Assembly (NCBI GenBank): GCA_035457705.1
Contig: DATIBD010000135.1
Span: 1-64,000 of the forward strand
Length of the DNA: 64,000 bases
Reading direction: 5' to 3'
Source of the DNA: DASPGQ01 sp035457705
GTDB lineage: Bacteria; Acidobacteriota; Vicinamibacteria; Marinacidobacterales; SMYC01
The translations under genes and the position numbers were made by a program. Positions 40,001-48,678 of the stretch are shown piece by piece. Below the pieces are notes generated by a model that had not been told where the DNA came from, made no database searches, and saw nothing but the letters and a program-made list of their open reading frames with translations. Positions within the stretch are counted from its first letter, which is position 1, and every line of letters begins with the position of its first letter.

Positions 40001-41299
40001 ATGCCGAAACGATTCTGGCGCCGTGCAGCACGCAGGCTGTCGCTGAAGCTGAGCTTCGGTCTGTGGCTGGAGAAGGTCCTGCCTGTCTGGACGGTGGCGA
40101 GCGTCCTTCTCTCCATCGCCTTTCTATGGTTTCGAGGCCGCGGCGGGGAGGCTCCTCCATCGGTTTGGGCTCTTGTTTGTCTCGGTACTCTCGTCGCGGC
40201 GGGGGTCGTTCAATATTTTCGCGAGCGCGATGCGTTTTACAACCGGCAGGACGCGCTTGTCTGGCTCGATCACCGACTCAGTCTGAACAACCGGCTCGGT
40301 TCCGCGGAAGATGGGGTGGTTGATTGGCCATCGGCGCCGGCACGCTTACCACCGGTGCTCGCCTGGCGCCTTTCCCGGATCGTTCCCCCGCTTGCGTTCT
40401 CGGTCGCGCTGCTGGCGCTAGCCGCCCTGGTGCCAGTCCCGGCTCGCCTCGAGCCTCGAGTCACGGGTCACGGGGGGCCGCTTTCTTGGCAAGAGATGGA
40501 GCGCGCCATCGATGAGATGCGACAAGAAGAGATCGTCGCCGAGGAAGCTCTCGATGCCTTCGAGGCGCGTCTCGACTCCCTCCGCAACCGGCCGAGCGAC
40601 GAGTGGTTCAGTCACGAGAGCCTGGAAGCGAGCGACACCCTGAAACAGGAGCTGGGATCGGAGATGCGGGCGCTCGCCGAAGGCTTGGAGCGCGTGGAGG
40701 GCGAGCTCCAGGAGCTGGCCCAGCTTTCCGAGAGCGCTCCTCTCGAGGAGCGGCGGCTCGAGAACCGAACGCTTCGGCGGGCGATCGACGAGCTCGATCT
40801 GGGACGCGCCCTTCCCTTGAGCCAGAAACTTTCGCGCCCGCTTCACGTGCTCGCGCGCGAGCGCAACCCGCGCCGACTGACCGACGAGGAGATGGAGCGC
40901 ATTCGCAACGCCAAGGAGCGGCTCTACCACACTCTTCCCGGAAGCGGCGATGAGCTCGTCGGGCTCGGTCTCGGGCCTTCGGACGCCGCTTCCGAGCCAG
41001 GCAGACCGGGGCGGGGAGGTATCACCCGCGGACCCGGCTCGGCTCCTATCGAGCTCGCTTCGGAGGGGACGGAGCTGGGCACGTCGGCTGTCGAGGCCGT
41101 CCGGAACGAGGATCTGTCCCACGCGAGCTTTGGAGAGACGCTTTCCATCCGCGTCGGCGATCACGACGTCGATGTCTCGGGTTTTCGGAGCGGCCGTGCC
41201 GCCGGTGCGGTCACCGGTGTCGGAGAGGGCGGAGACATCGTGTGGAGTCAGTCTCTCAGCCCGCCCGAGCGCCGCGTCCTGAGAAAGTACTTCAAATAG
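40001..41299 (+). CDS. Membrane protein with long coiled coil, first gene of the MoxR operon
   Basis: About 432 residues from ATG 40001. Two hydrophobic helices lie near residues 28-45 and 51-70 and a third near 120-140. A long charged helix (about 160-310: MERAIDEMRQEEIVAEEALDAFEARLD and so on, in pieces) is probably coiled coil. The tail is Gly/Ser-rich, with a final helix (PPERRVLRKYF). It resembles the poorly characterised proteins that open MoxR-VWA operons in Acidobacteriota and Planctomycetes. Function is unknown; the operon context suggests an envelope complex. The start codon is followed by a basic segment. Confidence 0.75.
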   Translation: MPKRFWRRAARRLSLKLSFGLWLEKVLPVWTVASVLLSIAFLWFRGRGGEAPPSVWALVCLGTLVAAGVVQYFRERDAFYNRQDALVWLDHRLSLNNRLGSAEDGVVDWPSAPARLPPVLAWRLSRIVPPLAFSVALLALAALVPVPARLEPRVTGHGGPLSWQEMERAIDEMRQEEIVAEEALDAFEARLDSLRNRPSDEWFSHESLEASDTLKQELGSEMRALAEGLERVEGELQELAQLSESAPLEERRLENRTLRRAIDELDLGRALPLSQKLSRPLHVLARERNPRRLTDEEMERIRNAKERLYHTLPGSGDELVGLGLGPSDAASEPGRPGRGGITRGPGSAPIELASEGTELGTSAVEAVRNEDLSHASFGETLSIRVGDHDVDVSGFRSGRAAGAVTGVGEGGDIVWSQSLSPPERRVLRKYFK

Positions 41300-41309
41300 A
41301 GGCCAGACG

Positions 41310-42323
41310 ATGAAACCAGCCAACGAGGTCGCCGTAAAACGCCAGGCCGAGAAGCTCGACCGGCTCCGAGTTTGCCTCAACGGCGTTCTTTTCGGCCAAG
41401 AGGAGCTCGTCGAGCAAGTTCTCGTCGGTCTCGTGGCCGGGGGACACATTCTTCTCGAGGGTCTTCCCGGCCTGGGCAAGACGGAGCTCGTCAAGTCCCT
41501 CGCCAAAGCTGTGCAGCTCGAAGCGAGGCGCATCCAGTTCACGCCCGACCTCCTCCCGGGTGACATCACGGGAAACCCCGTGCTGCAGGAAATGGAGGGC
41601 ACGAAGCGGTTCGTCTTCCGGCCGGGCCCGCTATTTGGAAACCTCGTGCTCGCCGACGAGGTGAACCGAGCTTCCCCAAAGACGCAGTCCGCGCTACTCG
41701 AGGCGATGCAGGAAAGGAGCGTCACGGTGATGGGCGAGCACCACGTCCTCCCCAGCCCGTTCTTCGTGCTCGCGACCCAGAACCCGATCGAGCTCGAGGG
41801 AACCTATCCACTGCCCGAAGCCCAGCTCGATCGTTTCCTCTTCAAGCTCGACGTGCGTCGAAACCGCGTCGACGTGCTCGAGCGGATCGTGCAGAAACGA
41901 GAGCTCGGATCCGATCCGGTCGTCCCCGCCGTTCTCACCGGCGACGAGCTCCTCGAAGCGATGGCGCTCGTCCGGGCGGTCTATCTTCCCGACGTCGTCG
42001 CCAACTACGTGGCCAGGCTCGTGGACCAGACCCATCCGGGAAGCTCGAAGAGCGCCGAAGGAGTCAAGTACGGTGCGAGTCCGCGTGCGGCGATCGGACT
42101 CGTCGCCGCGGCGCGTGCCCGTGCGCTTCTCCAGGGTCGCATCAACCTGAGCTTCGAAGACGTTCGCTTTGCGGCGAAGCCGGTGCTTCGCCATCGGCTT
42201 ATCCTCGACTACGGGGCGCGGCTCGAGGGGAAGACGACCGACGACGTCGTCCGCGCGCTTCTCGAGGAAGTTCCGATCCAGGACAAGAAGCTTCCGACCA
42301 CTCTCGAGGAGATCCCGGGATGA
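41310..42323 (+). CDS. MoxR family AAA+ ATPase
   Basis: 337 residues. Walker A GLPGLGKTEL, Walker B VLADEVNRASPKTQSALLEAM (DEVNR), sensor region LATQNPIELEGTYPLPEAQLDRF and the arginine-finger area match the MoxR family. These ATPases act as chaperones that assemble or activate complexes together with VWA-domain proteins, and genes for three VWA/DUF58 proteins follow in the same operon. Its stop overlaps the next start by four bases (ATGA). Confidence 0.95.
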   Translation: MKPANEVAVKRQAEKLDRLRVCLNGVLFGQEELVEQVLVGLVAGGHILLEGLPGLGKTELVKSLAKAVQLEARRIQFTPDLLPGDITGNPVLQEMEGTKRFVFRPGPLFGNLVLADEVNRASPKTQSALLEAMQERSVTVMGEHHVLPSPFFVLATQNPIELEGTYPLPEAQLDRFLFKLDVRRNRVDVLERIVQKRELGSDPVVPAVLTGDELLEAMALVRAVYLPDVVANYVARLVDQTHPGSSKSAEGVKYGASPRAAIGLVAAARARALLQGRINLSFEDVRFAAKPVLRHRLILDYGARLEGKTTDDVVRALLEEVPIQDKKLPTTLEEIPG

Positions 42324-43882
42324 ACACTCCGAGTCTCCTGTTTCTGCTTATGCTGGCCGTGCCGAGCGCCGACAGTCTGTGGATTCAGACGCGGGACGAC
42401 GCGCACGTACGCATCGACGTGCACAAGCCGCTCCCGGCGAATTGGGGTTATTCGCCCCTTCGCGTCACGATCCAGAACGATTCGAACCGGGCTCGGCAAT
42501 GGTTCTTCGATTTCGAGTCCAACGGGCAGAACGGCAAGACCCGCGAGTCGGTTTTCGTCATCGAGGTGCCTTCTAATGGCGTCAGCACGCACGAGATCGT
42601 GGTTCCGCAGGCGGGCGACCTATTCGAGCAGAGCTCGCTCTCGATGCGCGTCCGTGGCTTCGGCGTCCTGAATCCGGGATATCAGTACCCGCTCTCGAGC
42701 TACGACGCCCAGGGAAGCGCCACGGTGGGCGTCTCGAGCACGGTCGTCGATGCGGCGAGCGTGACGCTCCCGGGTACTCCCGTCGAGCCGAAGCTCCTGC
42801 CTTCGGACTGGCGCGGCCTCACCGGCCTGAACGGGCTGGTCCTCGGCGAGGAGGACTGGATCGAAATGACGCCCGACGTGAGGAACGCCCTGCTCGACTG
42901 GGTAGCCCGCGGTGGACGCCTGGTACGTGTCGGCGGAAAGGAATTCCTTCCGACGCTTTACGGGCTCGGGATGCACGCGAGCATCGAATCCGACCACGAC
43001 AAAGCCATCGCCGCGCTCGGCGGTACTCCCCGGGCGGACTACGCCGCCTGGATTGGGCAGAGGGTCGCGCCGATCACGACGCGAGCCGGATGGCTCACGG
43101 TGTTTCTGGTCGCTTACGCGCTGCTCATCGGACCGGTAAACCTTCTCGTGATCTCTCCGCAGGGCAAACGCGCCCGGCTCTTGTGGACGATGCCCGCGTT
43201 CTCTCTCGGCTCGAGCGCCTTTCTCGCGACGCTGATCCTGCTCCAGGACGGGGCGGGCGGCGCGGGTCACCGGTCGAGCCTCGTCTATCTGCTTCCTCAT
43301 CGGAACCGCGAGGTCGTCTTGCAGGAACAGGTCTCTCGAACCGGTGCGCTCTTGGGAACGAGCTTCGAGGTGGCCGAACCGGTCCTGCTCTTCGACGCCT
43401 CCGGCGGAGGCTGGACTTTGGCGCGCCTCGGGAGCGAAGGTGCGCGATTCAGCGGAGACTGGTTTCGCAGCCGCTCGGTTCAAGCCCAGCGAATCGAAGC
43501 CGTGCGGCCTGGACGGGCCCGTATCGAGAAGTTGGCCGGCGAGCCGGGCGTGGGCGTCCACTCCATGCTCGAGGATCCGATCGAGACGATCTACTACCGT
43601 GATCGCCAAGGCAGCCTCTGGACCGGCGGTGGCCTGTTTCCTGGAGAAAGACGGGCGCTCGTCCCCGCATCCGAGCAAGCGTTCGAGGCATGGTGGGGCG
43701 AGGTAGCCGCAATGGCGGGGCCTCGCATGGAAGCCCACTTGAGGACGCTCTACTGGGAGCGAGACGTCTATTTCGCGAAAGCCGCAGGCGATGCCTCTCA
43801 CGGGGTGATCGAGACGCTCGAGGCGATCCGCTGGAAGCAGGACGTTCTCGTCTACGCCGGGCGTCTCGACGGCGAGGAGTAA
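42320..43882 (+). CDS. Exported membrane protein of the MoxR operon
   Basis: 520 residues. The signal peptide is about 20 residues. An outer beta-rich domain (HVRIDVHKPLPANWGYSPLRVTIQND in pieces) and an alpha/beta region resembling a glutamine-amidotransferase-like or VWA scaffold (LTGLNGLVLGEEDW, RNALLDWVARGGRLVRVGG) follow. Two membrane helices lie at about 255-275 and 290-310 (WLTVFLVAYALLIGPVNLLV). Similar proteins accompany MoxR/DUF58 genes elsewhere, with no assigned activity. ATGA overlap with moxR supports co-expression. Confidence 0.75.
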   Translation: MNTPSLLFLLMLAVPSADSLWIQTRDDAHVRIDVHKPLPANWGYSPLRVTIQNDSNRARQWFFDFESNGQNGKTRESVFVIEVPSNGVSTHEIVVPQAGDLFEQSSLSMRVRGFGVLNPGYQYPLSSYDAQGSATVGVSSTVVDAASVTLPGTPVEPKLLPSDWRGLTGLNGLVLGEEDWIEMTPDVRNALLDWVARGGRLVRVGGKEFLPTLYGLGMHASIESDHDKAIAALGGTPRADYAAWIGQRVAPITTRAGWLTVFLVAYALLIGPVNLLVISPQGKRARLLWTMPAFSLGSSAFLATLILLQDGAGGAGHRSSLVYLLPHRNREVVLQEQVSRTGALLGTSFEVAEPVLLFDASGGGWTLARLGSEGARFSGDWFRSRSVQAQRIEAVRPGRARIEKLAGEPGVGVHSMLEDPIETIYYRDRQGSLWTGGGLFPGERRALVPASEQAFEAWWGEVAAMAGPRMEAHLRTLYWERDVYFAKAAGDASHGVIETLEAIRWKQDVLVYAGRLDGEE

Positions 43883-43886
43883 GCTC

Positions 43887-44828
43887 GTGGGCATCGTTGA
43901 GGTGAAGGGTATAGCGCGGCAATTCGGAAGCGTCGCGGCCGTCCGTGACGTCTCGTTCTCGATGGAGCGCGGACAGGTCCTCGGTTTCATCGGCGCGAAC
44001 GGAGCAGGCAAGACGACGACGATGCGCATCATGGCGACTCTCGATCTTCCCGACGCCGGAACGGTGCGGGTGTGCGGCCACGACGCCGTGAATTATCCCG
44101 ACCGCGTAAGGGACCGCATCGGATGGATGCCCGACAGCTACGGCAGCTATCCCCATACCACGGTGTGGGAGTATCTCGATTTCTTCGCACGCGCTTTCGG
44201 TCTGAAGGGAAGGGATCGAGAACGTGCCGTCGAGGACGTCATCGTCTTCACCGACATCGACGAGCTTCGAGACCGCGAAATGTCCGCCCTCTCGAAGGGA
44301 ATGAGCCAGAGGCTCTGTCTCGGCCGAGCGCTGCTCAACGATCCCGAGGTTCTGATCCTGGACGAGCCGGCAGCGGGACTCGACCCGAAGGCGCGGGTCG
44401 AGTTCAAACGTCTCGTGCGGCTCCTGGCCGAGGATGGAAAGACGATCTTCATCAGCTCGCACATCCTGTCCGAGCTCGAGGAGATGTGTGACTCGGTGCT
44501 CTTCATCGACGACGGATGCGTGGTTCACCACGGCTCGGCGGAAAGCCTCAAGCTGGGAGAGGAAGAGGGCGCCTCCTATCTCGTCTCGGTTGCCTCGGCG
44601 CCTGGGGTGCTCGTGAGCTGGGTGGAGCTGAACCCGGGCGTGGCGGTCGTCGAGACGACGCGGACGGGGGCACGCCTGCGGCTATCGAGCGCGGATCCCA
44701 ATGACGCCGCGGCGGTGCTTCGCCGCATGGTCATGGATGGGATTCCCGTCGTCGAGTTCCGGCGGGAGGAGAAGAAGCTCGAGCAGGCTTTCATCGACCG
44801 GATCAGCAAGAAGCAATGGCACTCGTGA
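43887..44828 (+). CDS. ABC transporter ATP-binding protein
   Basis: 313 residues from GTG 43887. Walker A GANGAGKTTT, Q loop, signature LSKGMSQRL, Walker B VLILDEPAAGLDP and the switch His in ISSHILSE are intact. The C-terminal ~80 residues form the accessory domain common to exporters of the DrrA/CcmA/GldA type. It pairs with the permease that overlaps its end by 13 bp. The cargo is unknown. The order MoxR - membrane protein - ABC pair - DUF58 - VWA suggests a joint envelope function rather than simple nutrient transport. Confidence 0.92.
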   Translation: MGIVEVKGIARQFGSVAAVRDVSFSMERGQVLGFIGANGAGKTTTMRIMATLDLPDAGTVRVCGHDAVNYPDRVRDRIGWMPDSYGSYPHTTVWEYLDFFARAFGLKGRDRERAVEDVIVFTDIDELRDREMSALSKGMSQRLCLGRALLNDPEVLILDEPAAGLDPKARVEFKRLVRLLAEDGKTIFISSHILSELEEMCDSVLFIDDGCVVHHGSAESLKLGEEEGASYLVSVASAPGVLVSWVELNPGVAVVETTRTGARLRLSSADPNDAAAVLRRMVMDGIPVVEFRREEKKLEQAFIDRISKKQWHS

Positions 44829-46180
44829 ACGACCGGCTCAGCCCGATTCTCCTGAAGGAGCTGCGGCAGGGAATCCGAAGCCAGCTCTTCACCGGCGCGT
44901 TTCTTCTCTTCCAGACGCTCTTGTTCTTCTTCGGATTGAGCGTCGTATCGAGCGATTGGCTGCGCCAGGATCCGGCTTCGGGATCGGTAATCTTCTGGCT
45001 GACCGTCGCTTTGCCTCTCGTCCTGCTGGTTCCGGCGACGGCGAGTCAGGCGGTGGAGAAGGAAGTGGCGGGCAAGACGCTCGAGCTCCTGCTGTTGACG
45101 CGGCTTTCCTCGTACCGCATCGTTCTGGGCAAATGGATGTCGGCGGTCGCCCAAAGCGCGCTCATTCTCTCGAGCGTTCTTCCTTACGTCATCCTGCGCT
45201 ACTTTCTCGGGGGCGTCGACATCTGGCTCGACGTCAAGACGATGGGGGCGCTGCTTCTGGCCTCTTGCCTGCTCGCCGGGGCTGCGATGGGCTTCTGGTC
45301 GGTCCGCATCCCTAGGTGGGCGAAGCTCGGGGGGGTGCTCCTGCTTCTCTGGATGATCCCGATGCTGCTGGCCGTTCTGTTCGCGCCACACGGGGGGCTG
45401 GTCGGCTCGCCGGGCGTCGGAAGTCTTCTGTGGCCCTACGGCGGGCTCGTCATGTTCATGATGCTCGAAGCGGCTGCGGCGCGCATCGGGCCCCCGGCCG
45501 AGAACCACACGACCCGGCTGCGCGCTCTGTCGCTCGTCGGGCTCGCCGCCGCTTTTCCGCTCTCGCGCATCAGCGATGCGGTCGCGGCAACGATGGCCGT
45601 CCTCATCGTATTGCCGACACTGGTAGGCTCCCTCAACGAGACGGTCCGTCCCGTCGCCCGTCTCTACGAGTCGTTCACGCGCGGCTCGGATCTCCGTCGA
45701 TTCGCGATGCTTCCGTTCTGCCCGGGCTGGCCGGGAGGGCTCGTCTACGCGGTACTGGTGCTGCTGGCGCTTCCTCTTCTGCCCGCTTTCGCCGGCAAGC
45801 TCGGCTTTTTCGCCTGGGTGGGGCTCGTCGGCACATTCCTCGTCCCAGCCGCGCTCACTCGAATGTTGCTCTCGCGCTCCCGCCGCACGACGGGCTACTA
45901 CCTGCTGCTCCTCGCTCTCTCGACGCTTCCCATCTACGTCTCGTTCGTTGCCGAAGGCCTCAATATCGAAAGCGCTTCGGCCGTGCTGCGTGCCATGGGA
46001 GGCTTGGTGCCGCCGCTCGCCGTGGTGCTCGAGCTTGGATACGAGGGCTACGAGGGGGCGCGCGGCGTTCGCACGCTTCTCGTGATCTTGACCGTAGCTT
46101 CGGTAATGGTGATGGTACGAGCATCGCGTGCCGAATGGCGGCGGATCGAGAGGTTCGCCCTCGAGAGCTCGACGTCGTGA
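44816..46180 (+). CDS. ABC transporter permease
   Basis: 454 residues with about 12 hydrophobic segments. The N-terminal pattern (SPILLKELRQGIRSQLFTGAFLLFQTLLFF in pieces, then a loop with EKEVAGKTLELLLLTRLSS) is that of ABC-2 type exporters, in which the TLELLL segment contacts the ATPase. The second half repeats a similar set of helices. The gene overlaps the ATPase gene at its start and the DUF58 gene at its end (GTGA). Confidence 0.88.
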   Translation: MALVNDRLSPILLKELRQGIRSQLFTGAFLLFQTLLFFFGLSVVSSDWLRQDPASGSVIFWLTVALPLVLLVPATASQAVEKEVAGKTLELLLLTRLSSYRIVLGKWMSAVAQSALILSSVLPYVILRYFLGGVDIWLDVKTMGALLLASCLLAGAAMGFWSVRIPRWAKLGGVLLLLWMIPMLLAVLFAPHGGLVGSPGVGSLLWPYGGLVMFMMLEAAAARIGPPAENHTTRLRALSLVGLAAAFPLSRISDAVAATMAVLIVLPTLVGSLNETVRPVARLYESFTRGSDLRRFAMLPFCPGWPGGLVYAVLVLLALPLLPAFAGKLGFFAWVGLVGTFLVPAALTRMLLSRSRRTTGYYLLLLALSTLPIYVSFVAEGLNIESASAVLRAMGGLVPPLAVVLELGYEGYEGARGVRTLLVILTVASVMVMVRASRAEWRRIERFALESSTS

Positions 46181-47034
46181 CGGCTCTACTCGAATCGGCC
46201 CGGCAGGCGGCGCGCTCGTTTCAGCTTCCCTTCGGCGCCCGCTCCTGGCGCGGGCGGCTCGGCAACTGGGGGGGCACGGGCGCCGGGAGCTCCGTGGACT
46301 TCCAGGATCACCGTCCCTACGCTCCCGGGGACGACCCTCGCTACATCGACTGGCTCGCCTACGCGAGAAGCGAGCACTACGTCATGAAGCTTTACCGAGA
46401 GGAGGTGACTCCCGCGATCGACCTCGTTCTGGACGGCTCGTCTTCGATGGCCTATGACGAGCTCAAGAGGAAGCGGAGCCTCGAGATCTTCTACTTCGCG
46501 CTCGAGAGCGCTGGGCTCGAGGGTAGCTCGATTCACCCGTGGTTCCTGGACGGAGGCGGCGCGGCGAGCCTCGACCCTGGCCGGATGCGGTCGGGAGACG
46601 ACCCCTTTGACCGCGCGGCGCCATTTCGGGTGGACCTGCCTCTGTTGGAAAGCCTAACGTACCGGCCGGGCTCGCTTCGCGTCCTCGTAACCGACTGCCT
46701 GTTTCCCGGAGCGCCCGACGGCTTCGTGCGAAAGCTCGCTTCGGAAAAAGGCCGCGGCGTCGTCTTCGCGCCTTACTGCGCAGCGGAATCGTCACCCGAC
46801 TGGTCGGGTTACCTCGAGCTACGAGACTGTGAGAGCGAGATGCGCCGGGTCGAACGCTTCGATTCCGAGCGCGTCTTGCAATACCAGGCGAGCTATCGGC
46901 GACACTTCCAGCTCTGGGAGTCAGCTTGCCGGCGCTACGGCGTCGCCTTCTCACAGTTGCCCGCGGCCGCCACGTTTCTGGAGGCCCTTCACCGGCACGC
47001 GCTCCCCGCGGGCGCGGTGCAGCCATCGTCATGA
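46177..47034 (+). CDS. DUF58 domain protein
   Basis: 285 residues from GTG 46177, which overlaps the permease stop. It contains the DUF58 hallmark (GSSVDFQDHRPYAPGDDPRYIDWLAYARSEHYVMKLYREE in pieces) followed by a VWA-like fold with the metal site DGSSSMAYD. DUF58 proteins are regular partners of MoxR ATPases. There is no membrane segment, so it is probably cytoplasmic and docks at the membrane. The stop overlaps the next start (ATGA). Confidence 0.9.
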   Translation: MTALLESARQAARSFQLPFGARSWRGRLGNWGGTGAGSSVDFQDHRPYAPGDDPRYIDWLAYARSEHYVMKLYREEVTPAIDLVLDGSSSMAYDELKRKRSLEIFYFALESAGLEGSSIHPWFLDGGGAASLDPGRMRSGDDPFDRAAPFRVDLPLLESLTYRPGSLRVLVTDCLFPGAPDGFVRKLASEKGRGVVFAPYCAAESSPDWSGYLELRDCESEMRRVERFDSERVLQYQASYRRHFQLWESACRRYGVAFSQLPAAATFLEALHRHALPAGAVQPSS

Positions 47035-48677
47035 GCTTCGCGAACCCTCTCGGCCTCCTCGCCCTTGTCATCGGGATTCCCGCCGTAGTGATCGTCCATC
47101 TTCTCCGAGTCAAGGCCCGTCCCGTGTCCACGAGCACACTGTTCCTGCTCGAGGTGACCCGGGACTCCGACGAGGCGGGGCGCCGGCTCGACCGGCTCCA
47201 GTCGTCGCCGCTCTTCTGGCTGCGCATTCTTGCCGTTTGCGTGCTCGCCTGGGTTCTCGCCGAACCACGGTGGCTCCGGCCCGACGCACGACAGCGAGTC
47301 GTGCTCATCGTCGATGCCTCGGCATCCATGAGCGCCTTTCGAAACGAGCTCGCAGACGCCCTCAATCGTGAGCTCCCGAGGATTCGTTCGGGTGCTTCGC
47401 AGACCGAATGGGTCGTGCTCGCTTCGGATGTCAGACGAGCGACGCTCTATTCGGGCTCGGAGATGGAGCCCGCGAGAGACGCTTGCATCCGAGTCGAGCC
47501 GCGGCTGGGCACGCACGACTTCGGTCCCGTCCTTCTCACCGCACTGGGCCTAGCCGGGCCGAGCGGCCGGGTCGTGCTCGCCACCGACCGCCCCCTCCCC
47601 GTGCCTTCCGGCGTGGAGATTCTCGCCGTAGGCGCTCCGGTCGACAACGTCGGGTTTGCCGGCGCCGAGATCGGAGAAGATGGCGTATGGAAGGCGATCG
47701 TGAAAAACTCGGGGCGGACCGCTCAGCTCCGACACCTCGGTGACGAACGCGTCGAGCTCGGTCCGGGAGAGCTGGCGTTCCTTCAGGGCTCTCTGCCTGC
47801 GGGAGCGGACGTCGTCGAGCTCGATCTGGAGGCGGACCGGTTCGCGCTGGACGATGGGCTCGTTCTTCTGCGACCGCGCCCGAAGCCCCTCGGAATCTAC
47901 GTCGCCCCAACTCTTCGCCAAAACCGGTTCATCGAGCGCTTTCTGGAAACGCTCGAGCCCTTCGACCGAGTCGAGTCGGCCGCCGCGTCGGATCTTGCCA
48001 TCGCGGACGAACCTGTCGGGGGGGCCGCGGCGCTGGTCTTCCGCTCGGGAAACGGCGGAGCTTCGTATCGAAAGGGACGCATCGTAGCCGAGAGGCATCC
48101 CTTCGTGGAGGGGCTCGATTTTCGCGGCCTGCTCGTTCGCGGGCGGCCCGATGTCGAGCTCTCCGGGGACGATCGCGTGCTGCTGTGGCAAGGAGACGTT
48201 CCTTTGATGGTTCTTCGGGGCGAACTTCCCGAGCTTGTGCTTCATTTTGGCCTGGACGGTTCGAACGCGGATCGGGTGCCGGCGTTCGTGCTCGCGCTTC
48301 ATCGATTCGCTGCCGCGGTGCGTTCCTCAAAGATCGCGAGCGAACAGAAAAACGTCGAGACCGGTCAGCTCTTGAGCGTCGCGTCTGATGGACCGCTCGA
48401 GATCGATGGTGTCCCGCTCGGCGGGTCGGCGTTTCGGGCGCCGCTCGAGCCCGGTGTTTTCGAGGTCCGAAGCGGGGACCGTACGCTCCTCCGCGCCGCG
48501 GCGCGCTTTGCCGACGTCCGGGAAGCGGATCTGACAGAAGCTTCGTCGCTCGGTCTGGACGAAGCCGAGCACCAGGAAGCAATCGCGAGAAGCAGCCAGC
48601 GGGATCCGTTCGAGACCCTGTGGGTCCTCGCCCTCATGGGGCTGCTCGTCGCCGGCTGGAGTCGGCGGGAGGCGTGA
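47031..48677 (+). CDS. BatA-type membrane protein with VWA domain
   Basis: 548 residues from ATG 47031. The N-terminal BatA (aerotolerance N) segment has two membrane helices (NPLGLLALVIGIPAVVIVHLLR in pieces; FWLRILAVCVLAWVLAEPRW) and KARPVSTSTLFLLE. A VWA domain follows with DASASMSAFRNE. A beta-rich outer region continues to a last membrane helix (TLWVLALMGLLVAGW). Such proteins form the outward-facing part of MoxR/Bat complexes. The stop lies one base before the next gene. Confidence 0.88.
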   Translation: MSFANPLGLLALVIGIPAVVIVHLLRVKARPVSTSTLFLLEVTRDSDEAGRRLDRLQSSPLFWLRILAVCVLAWVLAEPRWLRPDARQRVVLIVDASASMSAFRNELADALNRELPRIRSGASQTEWVVLASDVRRATLYSGSEMEPARDACIRVEPRLGTHDFGPVLLTALGLAGPSGRVVLATDRPLPVPSGVEILAVGAPVDNVGFAGAEIGEDGVWKAIVKNSGRTAQLRHLGDERVELGPGELAFLQGSLPAGADVVELDLEADRFALDDGLVLLRPRPKPLGIYVAPTLRQNRFIERFLETLEPFDRVESAAASDLAIADEPVGGAAALVFRSGNGGASYRKGRIVAERHPFVEGLDFRGLLVRGRPDVELSGDDRVLLWQGDVPLMVLRGELPELVLHFGLDGSNADRVPAFVLALHRFAAAVRSSKIASEQKNVETGQLLSVASDGPLEIDGVPLGGSAFRAPLEPGVFEVRSGDRTLLRAAARFADVREADLTEASSLGLDEAEHQEAIARSSQRDPFETLWVLALMGLLVAGWSRREA

Positions 48678-48678
48678 C